NCBI GenBank assembly: GCA_015698305.1
Contig: CP048620.1
Coordinates: 2,502,001 to 2,566,000, forward strand
Direction of reading: 5' to 3'
Origin: Candidatus Nitrohelix vancouverensis
GTDB taxonomy: Bacteria > Nitrospinota > Nitrospinia > Nitrospinales > VA-1
Length of the DNA: 64,000 nucleotides
The position numbers and the translations under genes are program-made. Shown here piece by piece: positions 53,022 through 61,693 of the stretch; positions within the stretch are counted from its first letter, which is position 1, and every line of letters begins with the position of its first letter. The notes under the pieces were generated by a model, which saw nothing but the letters and a program-made list of their open reading frames with translations, was not told where the DNA came from and ran no database searches.

Positions 53022-54002
53022 ATGCCGCCCCTGCTCCAGATAAAGGATTTACGCGTCAGTTTTGAAACGGATGAAGGCAAGGTTCAGTCCGTTCGCGGGC
53101 TGAACCTTCAAATCCAAAGCGAGGAAACGCTTGCGCTTGTCGGAGAATCCGGTTGCGGTAAATCGGTAACAGCTCTCAGCGTCTTGCGCCTGGTTGAAAC
53201 GCCGCCCGGCGTTTACGAGTCCGGCTCCATCCAGTTTGATGGACAGGATTTATTGAAATTGCCCGAAGAGAAACTCCTGAACATTCGCGGAAATCAAATA
53301 GGGATGATTTTTCAGGAACCGATGACATCGCTCAATCCCATCTTCACCGTAGGCGATCAGATCGCAGAAACATTGATTTTGCATCGGGGAATGAGCGTAA
53401 CTGAAGCGCGCAACGAAGTCATCAGCCTGCTTCGTCAGGTTGCCATCTCCGCCCCTGAAAATCGCATCGATCAGTACCCACACGAGCTTTCAGGCGGAAT
53501 GAAACAACGAGTCATGATCGCCATGGCGCTCGCTTGCAAGCCGGCGCTTCTGATCGCCGATGAGCCAACCACCGCGCTCGACGTCACCATTCAGGCCCAG
53601 ATCATGCGCCTGCTGGAAAACGTACGCAAGCAGATGAAAGCCGCTCTATTGTTGATAACCCATAACCTGGGCATCGTCGCGCAATTTGCCGACCGAGTGG
53701 CCGTCATGTACGCGGGTAAAATCATCGAGGAAGCAAGCGTCGCGGAGTTGTTTGAAAATCCCGCGCATCCTTACACCAAAGGCTTGCTGAACTCCATTCC
53801 CAACGGCGACCCGTCGCAAGTATTGACGCCCATTCCCGGAGCGGTTCCTCATCCAGCCCAACTCCCGGAAGGATGCGCATTTCATCCGCGATGCCCGGAT
53901 GCATTTGAAAAATGCCGATCCGAAATCCCGCCCGCCTTTTCGATGAATCAGCAAAACACCCATCAAGCCGCTTGCTGGCTCCATGAGAAAATCCCTGCAT
54001 GA
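53022..54002 (+). CDS. dppD: Oligopeptide/dipeptide ABC transporter ATP-binding protein (DppD-like)
   Basis: 326 aa. ABC ATPase with Walker [19 protein letters not shown]-loop [20 protein letters not shown], signature [16 protein letters not shown], Walker [20 protein letters not shown] and H-loop ITHNLG. The C-terminal tail [20 protein letters not shown] has the conserved Cys of the oligo_HPY region, marking the peptide (Opp/Dpp) subfamily. It powers uptake of small peptides, or nickel in some homologues. The next gene overlaps its end by 4 bp. No permease or binding-protein genes follow, so the remaining subunits are encoded elsewhere. Confidence 0.93.
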   Translation: MPPLLQIKDLRVSFETDEGKVQSVRGLNLQIQSEETLALVGESGCGKSVTALSVLRLVETPPGVYESGSIQFDGQDLLKLPEEKLLNIRGNQIGMIFQEPMTSLNPIFTVGDQIAETLILHRGMSVTEARNEVISLLRQVAISAPENRIDQYPHELSGGMKQRVMIAMALACKPALLIADEPTTALDVTIQAQIMRLLENVRKQMKAALLLITHNLGIVAQFADRVAVMYAGKIIEEASVAELFENPAHPYTKGLLNSIPNGDPSQVLTPIPGAVPHPAQLPEGCAFHPRCPDAFEKCRSEIPPAFSMNQQNTHQAACWLHEKIPA

Positions 54003-54967
54003 ATACGCTCTTTAAAATAAGAGAGCTTGGCAAAAGTTTTCCCTTGCACCGGGGGCTGGCCGCGCACAACTCGACAGTGCTCGTACACGCTGTCAAAAAT
54101 GTTTCCCTGGATATTCTTGAAGGAGAGATTCTGGGTCTCGTCGGCGAATCCGGTTGCGGCAAAACCACGCTCGGACGTTTGACCCTGCGCTTGATCGAAC
54201 CCAGTCAGGGCCAGGCATTTTTCAGGGGAGAAGATATTTTCCAACTGAAGCCGCGAGCCCTGGAAAAACTGCGACCCCAGATGCAGATCATTTTTCAGGA
54301 CCCCTTCAGTTCTCTCAATCCGCGTTTTACCGTTGAACGAATAGTGGGCGAGGCCATGCTCATTCACGGTTACGCGACGAAAGCCAACCTCAAGGATAAA
54401 GTGGGAGCTTTGCTGGAGCAGGTGGGCCTGCCGCGCGCCTACGCTTCGCGTTACGCTCATGAATTTTCAGGAGGACAGAGACAGCGCATCGGCATCGCCC
54501 GCGCCATCGCTCTCAAACCGCGCTATATCGTCTGCGACGAACCGGTGTCCGCGCTCGATGTATCCATACAAGCGCAAATCATCAATCTGTTGAAAAGCCT
54601 GCAAGCTGAAAACAATTTGACCCTGCTGTTCATTTCGCACGATTTGAACGTGGTGAGCCATATTTCACAACGAACGGCGGTCATGTACCTTGGCGAAATT
54701 GTCGAGTTGGCGCCGACGGAAAAACTGCATGCAAAGGGAGCGCACCCTTATACCCAGTTGCTCTTGTCTGCAAAGCCAACGCTCAACCCGAAACTGAAAG
54801 GCAAGGAGCTTACCGGCAAAGGCGAACCGCCCTCCCCGCTCGATCCGCCCAGCGGGTGCCATTTTCACCCACGCTGTCCCGAAGCGATGGACCATTGCAA
54901 AACCAGGGCGCCGGAATTGAAGGAGATTGAAGACGGTCATCAGGTGCGGTGCCATCTCTATGATTGA
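53999..54967 (+). CDS. dppF: Oligopeptide/dipeptide ABC transporter ATP-binding protein (DppF/OppF-like)
   Basis: 322 aa, ATG overlapping the upstream TGA by 4 bp. Walker [22 protein letters not shown]-loop [19 protein letters not shown], signature [16 protein letters not shown], Walker [20 protein letters not shown] and H-loop ISHDLNVV, with the oligo_HPY tail [15 protein letters not shown]. It forms the heterodimeric ATPase with the DppD-like partner. Its own stop overlaps the start of the AEC permease gene by 8 bp. The pairing of an Opp ATPase with an AEC permease gene is unusual and probably reflects operon rearrangement. Confidence 0.93.
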   Translation: MNTLFKIRELGKSFPLHRGLAAHNSTVLVHAVKNVSLDILEGEILGLVGESGCGKTTLGRLTLRLIEPSQGQAFFRGEDIFQLKPRALEKLRPQMQIIFQDPFSSLNPRFTVERIVGEAMLIHGYATKANLKDKVGALLEQVGLPRAYASRYAHEFSGGQRQRIGIARAIALKPRYIVCDEPVSALDVSIQAQIINLLKSLQAENNLTLLFISHDLNVVSHISQRTAVMYLGEIVELAPTEKLHAKGAHPYTQLLLSAKPTLNPKLKGKELTGKGEPPSPLDPPSGCHFHPRCPEAMDHCKTRAPELKEIEDGHQVRCHLYD

Positions 54968-55841
54968 AAATTTTTACCAGACCCTTGGCATCGTATCCCC
55001 CGCATTCATCCTCATCGCGCTGGGATTCCTTTACAACTCAATCGCCAAATCCGATACACAACCCTTCGTGCGCTCCAGCATGAACCTGCTGGTCCCGGCT
55101 TTTGCGTTCTACCATATTATAATCATGCGGGTTCCGGTGAACCTGATGAGTTCCATTTTTCTGGCCGCATGGATTGTGATACTAGGCTCCGGCCTGGTCG
55201 CCTTCCTTGTCTTTCGGGTTTTGAAAATTTCCAATTCCGGGCTGTACCTTCCCATTATGTTCATGAACACGGTGAACCTGCCCTTTCCCATCCTCATGGC
55301 GGCTTATGGCGAAAAGGCCGTGTCTTTGAGCCTCATGTTTTATCTCGCTGGCCTGCTCGGAGCTTTCACCATCGGCATTCTCATTGTTTCGGTGAAAGAC
55401 GCCTCGACCGGATTATTCAAAGAACCGGTGCTCTACGTGCTTGTACTCGGCTTTGCCCTGAAATATTATTCCATAGAAATTCCAGAACTCGTCATGGCGC
55501 CGCTCAAAATGCTGGAAAGCGCCACGGTGCCGCTAGTGCTCATCACACTGGGCATGCAACTCTCCCAGGTGAAGATCACAGAACTTCGTCTGCCGCTGAT
55601 CGCAACCCTTTGCCGCATCGGCGGCGGTTTTCTGGTGGGGCTCGCCTGCGTGTACTTTTTACAACTGGAGGGTTTGCCGCGTGTCGTCGTCCTGTTCAAT
55701 TCCATCATGCCCAGCGCCGTTATAGGTTACCTGATCGCCCAAAAATACGATAAGGATGGCGGACTGGTCGCCTCCACCGTACTGGTATCCACACTGGTTT
55801 CCATCTTTCTCATCCCCCTAGCTTTGATCTGGCTCAAATAA
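54960..55841 (+). CDS. AEC-family (auxin efflux carrier-like) permease
   Basis: 293 aa from ATG 54960, overlapping dppF by 8 bp; the longer TTG frame from 54927 is rejected. About ten membrane helices, in the two five-helix halves of the AEC fold: SPAFILIALGFLYNSIA, FIVILGSGLVAFLVF-type segments, the conserved FMNTVNLPFPILMAAYGEKA (Asn-Thr-x-Asn helix break), and a late ASTVLVSTLVSIFLIPLALI. AEC proteins move small organic acids or amino acids across the inner membrane; the substrate here is not readable. A hairpin candidate follows at 55845. Confidence 0.88.
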   Translation: MIENFYQTLGIVSPAFILIALGFLYNSIAKSDTQPFVRSSMNLLVPAFAFYHIIIMRVPVNLMSSIFLAAWIVILGSGLVAFLVFRVLKISNSGLYLPIMFMNTVNLPFPILMAAYGEKAVSLSLMFYLAGLLGAFTIGILIVSVKDASTGLFKEPVLYVLVLGFALKYYSIEIPELVMAPLKMLESATVPLVLITLGMQLSQVKITELRLPLIATLCRIGGGFLVGLACVYFLQLEGLPRVVVLFNSIMPSAVIGYLIAQKYDKDGGLVASTVLVSTLVSIFLIPLALIWLK

Positions 55842-56158
55842 TCAAAATATAGCCTGCTCAGGCATATTTGAAAGCATTTGAAATATCCAGCCTTATTTTT
55901 CCCTCAAAACGCTCATTTTCCTCGTTAAATTGCTAAATTTTTGAAAATAAACTAATTAATCGACTGCCCGGAGCCGTTAAAAAATAATATAAATTCGATG
56001 TGTTCATCTGTATTCAAGCTATAAAGCAGTAACGCTTGATACAGAAATTTCCTAACTAACGGAAATTATTGCACAAACTTGATTAAAGCGCTAAATTTGT
56101 AGCATCGTTTAAATATGATTTTCCAAAGGTAACACGCATTTAAGGAAAAACCAGATTT
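55842..56158. other. Intergenic region upstream of motA
   Basis: 317 bp, AT-rich. Just after the AEC gene a hairpin (55845-55869; AAATATAGCCTG against CAGGCATATTT, one bulged A) may act as a weak terminator. GCCGTTAA at 55973-55980 matches 7 of 8 bases of the flagellar sigma-28 -10 box GCCGATAA, but the -35 TAAA-like box (about 55953) is poor. No ORF of note. Confidence 0.4.
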
Positions 56159-56932
56159 ATGGATTTTGCATCCTTCGCAGGAATCATATCCGGTATTTCC
56201 CTGATTTTGACCGCCATGTTCATGGGCGGCGAAATGGGGAGCTTTTTAAATATCCCGGGTATCATGATTGTTTTTGGCGGAACGATTGCGGCCACCTTGC
56301 TGACTTTCCAGATCAGCGACGTTGCCTCTGCCTGGAAAGCCGCCGCCATTGTTTTTCGTGAAGACAAGGAAGACCCTAACGTCATGGTTTCCACGATGGT
56401 GGAATTGTGTACGCTGAGCCGACGCCAGGGCATTGTAGCGCTGAGCAAGCTCGAATTCGAAGAGGACTTTCTCAAGAAGGCCTGCAACCTGATCGCCGAC
56501 GGCTCCAAAGAAGATTTGATGCGCGATACCCTGACCATTGAGATCGACTCAATGAAGCAACGCCATTTTATTATTCAGGATATCTTCAAAAAAATGGCCG
56601 CCTACTCACCCGCCTTTGGGATGATAGGAACGCTGATCGGATTGATCCAGATGCTCACCAAATTATCCGACCCGGAAACCGTCGGGCCGAATATGGCGGT
56701 CGCATTGCTGACGACCTTTTACGGAATGATTCTGGCCACGCTCATCTTCAACCCCATTGCGGGTAAACTGCGAGCCAGAACGATGCTGGAAGTGATCAAT
56801 CTTGAAATCATATTTGAAGGGGCGATTTCTATCCTGTCGGATAACAACCCCATGCTGGTATACGAAAAATTGTCATCCTATATCCCTGCTAAACTGCGCA
56901 AGCCGATGCAGAGAAAAATGATGAAGAAGTAA
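56159..56932 (+). CDS. motA: Flagellar motor stator protein MotA
   Basis: 257 aa. Four membrane helices: FAGIISGISLILTAMFMGGE, IPGIMIVFGGTIAATLLTF, and the pair after the cytoplasmic loop (AYSPAFGMIGTLIGLIQML with the conserved Pro next to the proton path, and VALLTTFYGMILATLIFNPI). The large cytoplasmic loop (AACSLCTLSRRQGIVALS-like charged segment LCTLSRRQGIVALSKLEFEE) touches the FliG rotor. Together with MotB it forms the 5:2 stator that couples ion flow to torque. motB follows after 62 bp. Confidence 0.93.
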   Translation: MDFASFAGIISGISLILTAMFMGGEMGSFLNIPGIMIVFGGTIAATLLTFQISDVASAWKAAAIVFREDKEDPNVMVSTMVELCTLSRRQGIVALSKLEFEEDFLKKACNLIADGSKEDLMRDTLTIEIDSMKQRHFIIQDIFKKMAAYSPAFGMIGTLIGLIQMLTKLSDPETVGPNMAVALLTTFYGMILATLIFNPIAGKLRARTMLEVINLEIIFEGAISILSDNNPMLVYEKLSSYIPAKLRKPMQRKMMKK

Positions 56933-56994
56933 CAATCCATTCAGGTCTCGGCTGACAAGCCGATATCGCATCCACAGACTCCGGGTCTCGGCGC

Positions 56995-58458
56995 ATGGCT
57001 AGAGAAAACGTCGAATTAATCAAAGAGCAACTCCGCGCAAAAACCCGCGAGCTGAACAAACTCACCTCAAAGCAATCCAAAAAAGAAGAAAAGTACCAGC
57101 ACCTCATCGAAGTCAGTAAACAAAAAATTGACGAGATGAAAAAGGAGCTGGACGATAAAGACCAGCAAATCAAAAAAACCGAAGGCATGGGCGGAGGAGG
57201 AGGATTTTCATTTTCCAGTTCCGCTTCGCTCGGCGACATAAGCGACGATAGCGACGATGCGCCTACCGTGGTTGAAAAAGAAGTCATTGTCCAGGACCCC
57301 AAACTGGTCAAAGCCCTCAACAAATTGCGCAAAAAAAACAGCCAGCTCGAAATGGAGGTTGAATCGCACCAATCCGAAAAGGCCAAGCTGGAAAAACAGC
57401 GCACTCTGCTGACCAAGGAAATCAAACGGGTTCGAAAGCAACCCGACATGATCAAGCAACTCAAAATTAAAGCCCGGGATATAGAGGAAAAAGCAAAGCT
57501 CAATCAAGATAAGTACATGAAGGTGATCGATGAGAAGGAGGAATTGATCAAGTCCTACGAAAGCGTCATCTTCGAAGCCGCCGGCGATGGAGCTAAATCC
57601 AAACTTCCTTCTGAAATCATCCGCGAACTTAAAGACGAACTCGAAGAACTACGACACGACAAAGAACGACTGGAAAACGAATTATTCGAAACCAAAAAGC
57701 AATTCGACAGAAAACTTTCTGAAAAAATCAAAGCCCTTGAAGAAGAATGGGGAGAGAAACTCAAAAAGCTTCGTAAGGAAAAAGCCAAATTGTCAGGGGA
57801 AATTTTCGACGAACCCACCGATTCCTGGATGATCACCTACGCCGACATGGTGACTCTGCTTTTGACGTTTTTTATCCTGTATTATTCGATCGCATCAGTC
57901 AATATGCAGAAGTTCAAAGAAGCCATTATAGGGGAGGAAAACGCCAGTATCGGACTTCTGGAATTACTCGACAGCGCCGAAATTAAAGAGTCAATTCAGA
58001 ATTTGACAGGAATGAAATCAAACGATATATTAAATGAAATTAATGAGGCGGTAGAAGAAACTGAGCTTAACGTAGACACGAGTACATCCAAAATTGTTGT
58101 GAGAGTGCCCGGTAGCACCCTGTTTGCCACGGGCGGGGCCGATTTGACAAAAGCAGCATTACCCGTATTGGACGAGGTGATCCGAATCACCAAAAAATAT
58201 CCTAACTATAAAATTCACATTCAAGGACATACCGATGACGAGCCTATTTCCACCGAGCGGTTCCCGACCAATTGGGAGTTATCCGCGGCTCGCGCGACTG
58301 CAGTCCTGAGATATTTTATCGACAAGGGTTCCGACGCAAAAAAACTGACAGCAACCGGCTACGCGGACACCTTTCCACTGGCCACAAATGATTCTGAACT
58401 AGGAAGAGCTAAAAACAGGAGGGTTGAATTTGTTCTGGAAAAAGAAAAAAAAGGATGA
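56995..58458 (+). CDS. motB: MotB-type stator protein with a very long cytoplasmic coiled coil
   Basis: 487 aa, where MotB is normally about 250-350. Residues 1-60 and 100-270 are charged coiled coil (KELDDKDQQIKKTEGMG end, then ELKDELEELRHDKERLENEL and similar), split by a Gly/Ser linker at about 63-85. The single membrane helix only comes at about 277-300 and has the ion-binding Asp284 in WMITYADMVTLLLTFFILYY. The C-terminal OmpA-like peptidoglycan-binding domain (LFATGGADLTKAALPVLDEV, IHIQGHTDDEPISTERFP, NWELSAARATAVLRYFID) is complete. So the stator core is intact but has gained a roughly 270-residue cytoplasmic arm. Its 3' end overlaps the PilZ gene. Confidence 0.93.
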   Translation: MARENVELIKEQLRAKTRELNKLTSKQSKKEEKYQHLIEVSKQKIDEMKKELDDKDQQIKKTEGMGGGGGFSFSSSASLGDISDDSDDAPTVVEKEVIVQDPKLVKALNKLRKKNSQLEMEVESHQSEKAKLEKQRTLLTKEIKRVRKQPDMIKQLKIKARDIEEKAKLNQDKYMKVIDEKEELIKSYESVIFEAAGDGAKSKLPSEIIRELKDELEELRHDKERLENELFETKKQFDRKLSEKIKALEEEWGEKLKKLRKEKAKLSGEIFDEPTDSWMITYADMVTLLLTFFILYYSIASVNMQKFKEAIIGEENASIGLLELLDSAEIKESIQNLTGMKSNDILNEINEAVEETELNVDTSTSKIVVRVPGSTLFATGGADLTKAALPVLDEVIRITKKYPNYKIHIQGHTDDEPISTERFPTNWELSAARATAVLRYFIDKGSDAKKLTATGYADTFPLATNDSELGRAKNRRVEFVLEKEKKG

Positions 58459-58819
58459 GGGTAAAAAACAGCTTTTCAAAATGCCGGCAGAAACACGGGG
58501 AGCTTTTCGCGTTTATCCATCCAGGGAAAACCCGGTTTACCTGAAAGTGAATAACACGAATCTGACGGCCGTTGATATCAGCGCCGGGGGAATTTCATTT
58601 GAAAATAAAAGTTTCAAAAAGAATGTCTCCTACGACATGCAAATCACCTTGCCTGCAACCGACAATGAGATCAACGCAAAAGTTGAAATACTCAAGATCG
58701 ATGAAGGCAATATCTGTCGCGCTAAAATGGTCGATTTGAGCCCTCAGGATGAAGACGATATCCATCACTACATCCTGACGCGGCAAAAAGAAGAGCTGAT
58801 AGAAAAAAAATATAAGTGA
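58430..58819 (+). CDS. PilZ-domain (c-di-GMP-binding) protein coupled to motB
   Basis: 129 aa. AGGAGGG at 58417-58423, inside motB, is 6 bases before TTG 58430, so I start there; the TTG at 58424 would be one base from it. A Lys-rich N-terminus leads into a PilZ domain: the first c-di-GMP motif is RGAFRVYPS (R-x3-R), the second DISAGGISF (D-x-S-x2-G). Both are intact, so it should bind cyclic di-GMP. Overlap with motB implies coupled translation and a role as a motility brake on the stator, as YcgR does, with inference from position. The next gene overlaps its stop by 4 bp. Confidence 0.88.
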   Translation: MFWKKKKKDEGKKQLFKMPAETRGAFRVYPSRENPVYLKVNNTNLTAVDISAGGISFENKSFKKNVSYDMQITLPATDNEINAKVEILKIDEGNICRAKMVDLSPQDEDDIHHYILTRQKEELIEKKYK

Positions 58820-59469
58820 CGTTTTCAGACGACGCGTCAGACTTGCCCCTGTCGCAGGACAGTCTAGAGGCCCAATGGTCGGCGCGCGATATTTCCATGA
58901 TGAACGTCACGGAAGTATTCGCGCGCAAACCCGGAATCCTTAAGAAAGCCGAAGCGCAACTCACGCGTCTTAAAGAGTCCATTGAGATTGTATTGCCCGA
59001 CTACGCGAGCGCCCTTCCCGCCGAAGCCAATATCCAAAAATGGCAAATCGCTCGCGGCGAAAATCACAAAAACTTCCCGTTCATTTCCCTCGACATTCCG
59101 CAATATTTTTCAAAAACAGAAATGTTCGCGTTCCGCACCCTGTTCTGGTGGGGGCACTATCTTGGCTTTGCATTGATACTCAAAGGCGAAAAACTTCCAG
59201 GCTACATCAAGCGCTTGACTGAATTGAAAAACGGGGATGAGTGGAAAGACGTTTACTTTTCCAGCGCGCAAACGCCTTGGGAATGGGGGCTTGAATCCTG
59301 CCAAAACGCGCAGGAAACAAGTAACGATAGCATCGAAGATATCGTAAGCAACATCCAGTATCTGAAGCTCTGCAGGGTTTTTCCCCTGGACGCTCCTGAA
59401 TTCAATCAACTGGACTGGGCAAAAGAAGGCGCCACCTCTTTCAAAATCATGGCAGAGGTGGCGCGCTAA
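58816..59469 (+). CDS. Hypothetical protein coupled to the PilZ gene
   Basis: 217 aa, GTG start overlapping the PilZ stop (GTGA). I do not recognise the family. Residues about 20-60 are helical (VFARKPGILKKAEAQLTRLK), followed by ALPAEANIQKWQIARGENHK, a FPFISLDIPQYFSKTEMFAF stretch, an aromatic TLFWWGHYLGFALIL segment that is short for a membrane helix, and WEWGLESCQNAQETSNDSIE. It resembles uncharacterised cytoplasmic proteins with a DUF-type alpha/beta fold. Position suggests a part in c-di-GMP or motor control, but nothing else supports it. Confidence 0.72.
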   Translation: MTFSDDASDLPLSQDSLEAQWSARDISMMNVTEVFARKPGILKKAEAQLTRLKESIEIVLPDYASALPAEANIQKWQIARGENHKNFPFISLDIPQYFSKTEMFAFRTLFWWGHYLGFALILKGEKLPGYIKRLTELKNGDEWKDVYFSSAQTPWEWGLESCQNAQETSNDSIEDIVSNIQYLKLCRVFPLDAPEFNQLDWAKEGATSFKIMAEVAR

Positions 59470-59515
59470 TATTTTCGAATTTGGTCTACCCTCTTTAAAA
59501 AGAGCGAGACAAGCT

Positions 59516-59743
59516 TTAATTATAGTTCTGCTTGACCAAATACTCGGGAAGCGCCCATTCAACCTGATCGGAATCAATGTTGTAATGACCCAGCGCCCCG
59601 CAGAATGAGCAATACTCAACGCCCACATCGTAGTCCAATGTTACGGTATTGGATTTATGTTCACAAAAAACTTCTTTCTTCTCTACCGCATTTTCCGAAC
59701 CCTCTTCATCAAACCAACCCTTGGAAATCGTCAAATCCTTCAT
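59516..59743 (-). CDS. Small hypothetical protein with Cys pairs
   Basis: 75 aa, GGAGG 9 bases before ATG 59743. It holds VFCEHKSNTVTLDYDVGVEY, then CSFCGALGHYNIDSDQVEWA; the C-x-H and C-x-x-C pairs could bind one metal ion. No membrane segment. Convergent with the 58816 gene. Probably real from its ribosome-binding site and composition; function unknown. Confidence 0.65.
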   Translation of the reverse strand: MKDLTISKGWFDEEGSENAVEKKEVFCEHKSNTVTLDYDVGVEYCSFCGALGHYNIDSDQVEWALPEYLVKQNYN

Positions 59744-59884
59744 CTAATCTTCCTCCTTCAATTGCTAAAAAATTGACCGGAAGTCGGCGTTTGAAAAGTA
59801 ACAGTTAGACTACAGCTACGACTCCATTGTAACCACAAAAGATCAAAAATAAAAAACATTTTTTTCATGCGACTCTCCGCGCTT

Positions 59885-60202
59885 CTATCCCAGAGAGCGC
59901 AGATACTCATGAGAATACAATCCCGTGTCGTGCCCATCATTCCATGCAAACTGAATCGCGTACAAGCCTACGGAATTTATTTTGACCGGGCGAATCGTGT
60001 CTTTGATATCGCCCTCCTTGATTCTTTTTTCTCCCGTCCACTCGTCAATGCAATTCGCGCAAGGGCATTTCTCGCGCAACATCTTGACGTTGTAGACGGA
60101 CTCGTGACCATCCGTCCAGGTGATGCCGAGCGTAGTCGGATCCACCTGCTTGATCGCCTTCGGCGATGGATAGTTCGAATCTACTTGTTGAGAAGTCGTC
60201 AT
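59885..60202 (-). CDS. DUF971-domain protein
   Basis: 105 aa from ATG 60202 (AGAGGA about 8 bases upstream); the frame from 60295 overlaps the Mrp gene and is rejected. A single DUF971 (gamma-butyrobetaine-hydroxylase-like N-terminal) domain: IKQVDPTTLGITWTDGHESV, the Cys pair in LREKCPCANCIDEWTG, then IRPVKINSVGLYAIQFAWND and the HDTGLYSHEYLRSL end. In several bacteria DUF971 is fused to or sits beside Mrp/ApbC, as here, suggesting an iron-sulfur cluster role through its Cys pair (inference). Confidence 0.88.
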   Translation of the reverse strand: MTTSQQVDSNYPSPKAIKQVDPTTLGITWTDGHESVYNVKMLREKCPCANCIDEWTGEKRIKEGDIKDTIRPVKINSVGLYAIQFAWNDGHDTGLYSHEYLRSLG

Positions 60203-60239
60203 CGCCGTCCTCTCTGGTTCAATATGTATTTCATGGACC

Positions 60240-61331
60240 TCACTCTTTCCACGCAAGTTCAAAATTACTATCGACCTCTTTCGAAGCCTGAACAATACTC
60301 AACTGAGAGGCAACCTGTCCGGCAAGTTCCTTGTAGGCTTTCGAAGCTGGAGACTCGCTATCGCTCAAAATGATGGGCAGACCGGAATCTCCGCCTTCCA
60401 CCACGCCGCCAATGATCGGCACTTCGCCAAGGTATGGGATTTTGAACTTGTCCGCCATCTCCTTGCCGCCGCCAGAACGGAAAATATGGTGCTTCTTGTC
60501 GCAACCGTCGCAAACAAAATAGCTCATATTCTCAACGACACCCAGCAGAGGAACCTTTACCGATTGGAACATTTTCACGCCCTTTTCAGCGTCGATCAAA
60601 CTCACCTTCTGCGGCGTCGTGACAATAACAGCGCCCGATAGCGGCGCGCGTTGCGTCAGGGTCAACTGAACGTCGCCGGTACCCGGAGGCATGTCAATGA
60701 TGAGGTAATCCAACTCGCCCCATTCCACGTTTTGCAGGAATTGCTGAATGATGCCGCCCAGCATAGGGCCGCGCAACATCAAAGGCTGGCCTTCTTTCGA
60801 CAAGAAAGCCGCAGACACCACTTTCATCCCATGCTTCTCATGTGGGAAAAATTTATTGTCGCTACCGCCTTTGGGAGGCGTGATCGGAATGCCCAGCATC
60901 TGCGGAATGCTCGGGCCGTAAATATCCGCATCCATCAAACCGACTTTTGCGCCGGTCAGATGCAAGGCCGCGGCCAGATTGACGCTCACTGTGGACTTGC
61001 CAACGCCGCCCTTGCCGCTCGCAACGGCAATGATGTTCTTGACGCCGGTCAGAATCGGCTGGCTGTGTTGAGAAGCACGAACCGATGCCGTCATATTGAC
61101 AGACACTTCCTTCACGCCATCGATGGCCTGCACCTTGTCCTCGCATTCCTTCTTCAATTGTTCCTTAACAGGACAGGCAGGAGTCGTCAGTTCGACGTCA
61201 AATTTGACAACGCCGCTTGTGACGGACATGTTTTTAATAAAACCAAGACTCACAATATCTTTATGCAAATCGGGGTCTTTTACGGTTTTAAGAGCCGCAA
61301 TTACCGACTCTTCTATTTTTTGATCAGACAT
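60240..61331 (-). CDS. mrp: Mrp/ApbC iron-sulfur cluster carrier ATPase
   Basis: 363 aa from ATG 61331 (GGAG about 7 bases upstream). N-terminal DUF59/MIP18-like domain (VIAALKTVKDPDLHKDIVSL, then TTPACPVKEQLKKECEDK) and a P-loop ATPase with the deviant Walker A VASGKGGVGKSTVSVNLAAA, switch I/II MDADIYGPSIPQMLGI and LIIDMPPGTGDVQLT. The Cys pair in FVCDGCDKKHHIFRSGGG is the cluster-bridging motif of the dimer. It loads 4Fe-4S clusters on apoproteins in the cytoplasm. Given NXR with several clusters in the window, a supply role is plausible. The DUF971 gene follows by 37 bp. Confidence 0.96.
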   Translation of the reverse strand: MSDQKIEESVIAALKTVKDPDLHKDIVSLGFIKNMSVTSGVVKFDVELTTPACPVKEQLKKECEDKVQAIDGVKEVSVNMTASVRASQHSQPILTGVKNIIAVASGKGGVGKSTVSVNLAAALHLTGAKVGLMDADIYGPSIPQMLGIPITPPKGGSDNKFFPHEKHGMKVVSAAFLSKEGQPLMLRGPMLGGIIQQFLQNVEWGELDYLIIDMPPGTGDVQLTLTQRAPLSGAVIVTTPQKVSLIDAEKGVKMFQSVKVPLLGVVENMSYFVCDGCDKKHHIFRSGGGKEMADKFKIPYLGEVPIIGGVVEGGDSGLPIILSDSESPASKAYKELAGQVASQLSIVQASKEVDSNFELAWKE

Positions 61332-61343
61332 AAATGGCTCCAA

Positions 61344-61693
61344 GGATATGGCACTCTTCCCAGCGGGTTATAAATACCAAGTTAGATGTTTCCAGGCATA
61401 AAAAGGTTTGGCTAAATTTCCAGAATGAATGAGGCGAGAGATTGCGGAGAAGCGTCTAAAACGCTAATCATTGATTTTACTTGCGTTGCAACCCCGTATA
61501 TCGTATATAGTTAATTTCGCCATACAATATATGGTAAAAAAATCCACGTCATCCACATTGTGACACGCTCAAACGCATACAACAACCTATTCATTATCAA
61601 TAGAATCAAAGAACCGGTATTGCAAGCCTCCACTCGAATATTTCTTTAGCAACGACCGATTTTGTTTAATTTTCTATCCCCAGACACACACTC
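61344..61693. other. Divergent intergenic region between mrp and parC-like gene
   Basis: 350 bp with no gene. It holds an inverted repeat AGCGT-CTAAA-ACGCT at about 61451-61465 and an AT-rich inverted repeat TATAT-CGT-ATATA at 61497-61509. TTGCGT at about 61481, 17 bases before TATATA, is a weak promoter candidate for the rightward gene. Nothing else can be named. Confidence 0.4.

Noticed and set aside
55169-55753. A 194-codon frame on the plus strand inside the AEC permease gene
   Set aside because: Different frame from the permease, low-complexity Arg/His composition, no start signal.
58424-58429. PilZ gene start at the TTG at 58424
   Set aside because: It lies one base after AGGAGGG, too close for initiation; the TTG at 58430 has a proper 6-base spacing.
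59885-60295. Longer DUF971 frame overlapping the mrp gene
   Set aside because: The extra N-terminus is not conserved-looking and the ATG at 60202 has AGAGGA upstream.
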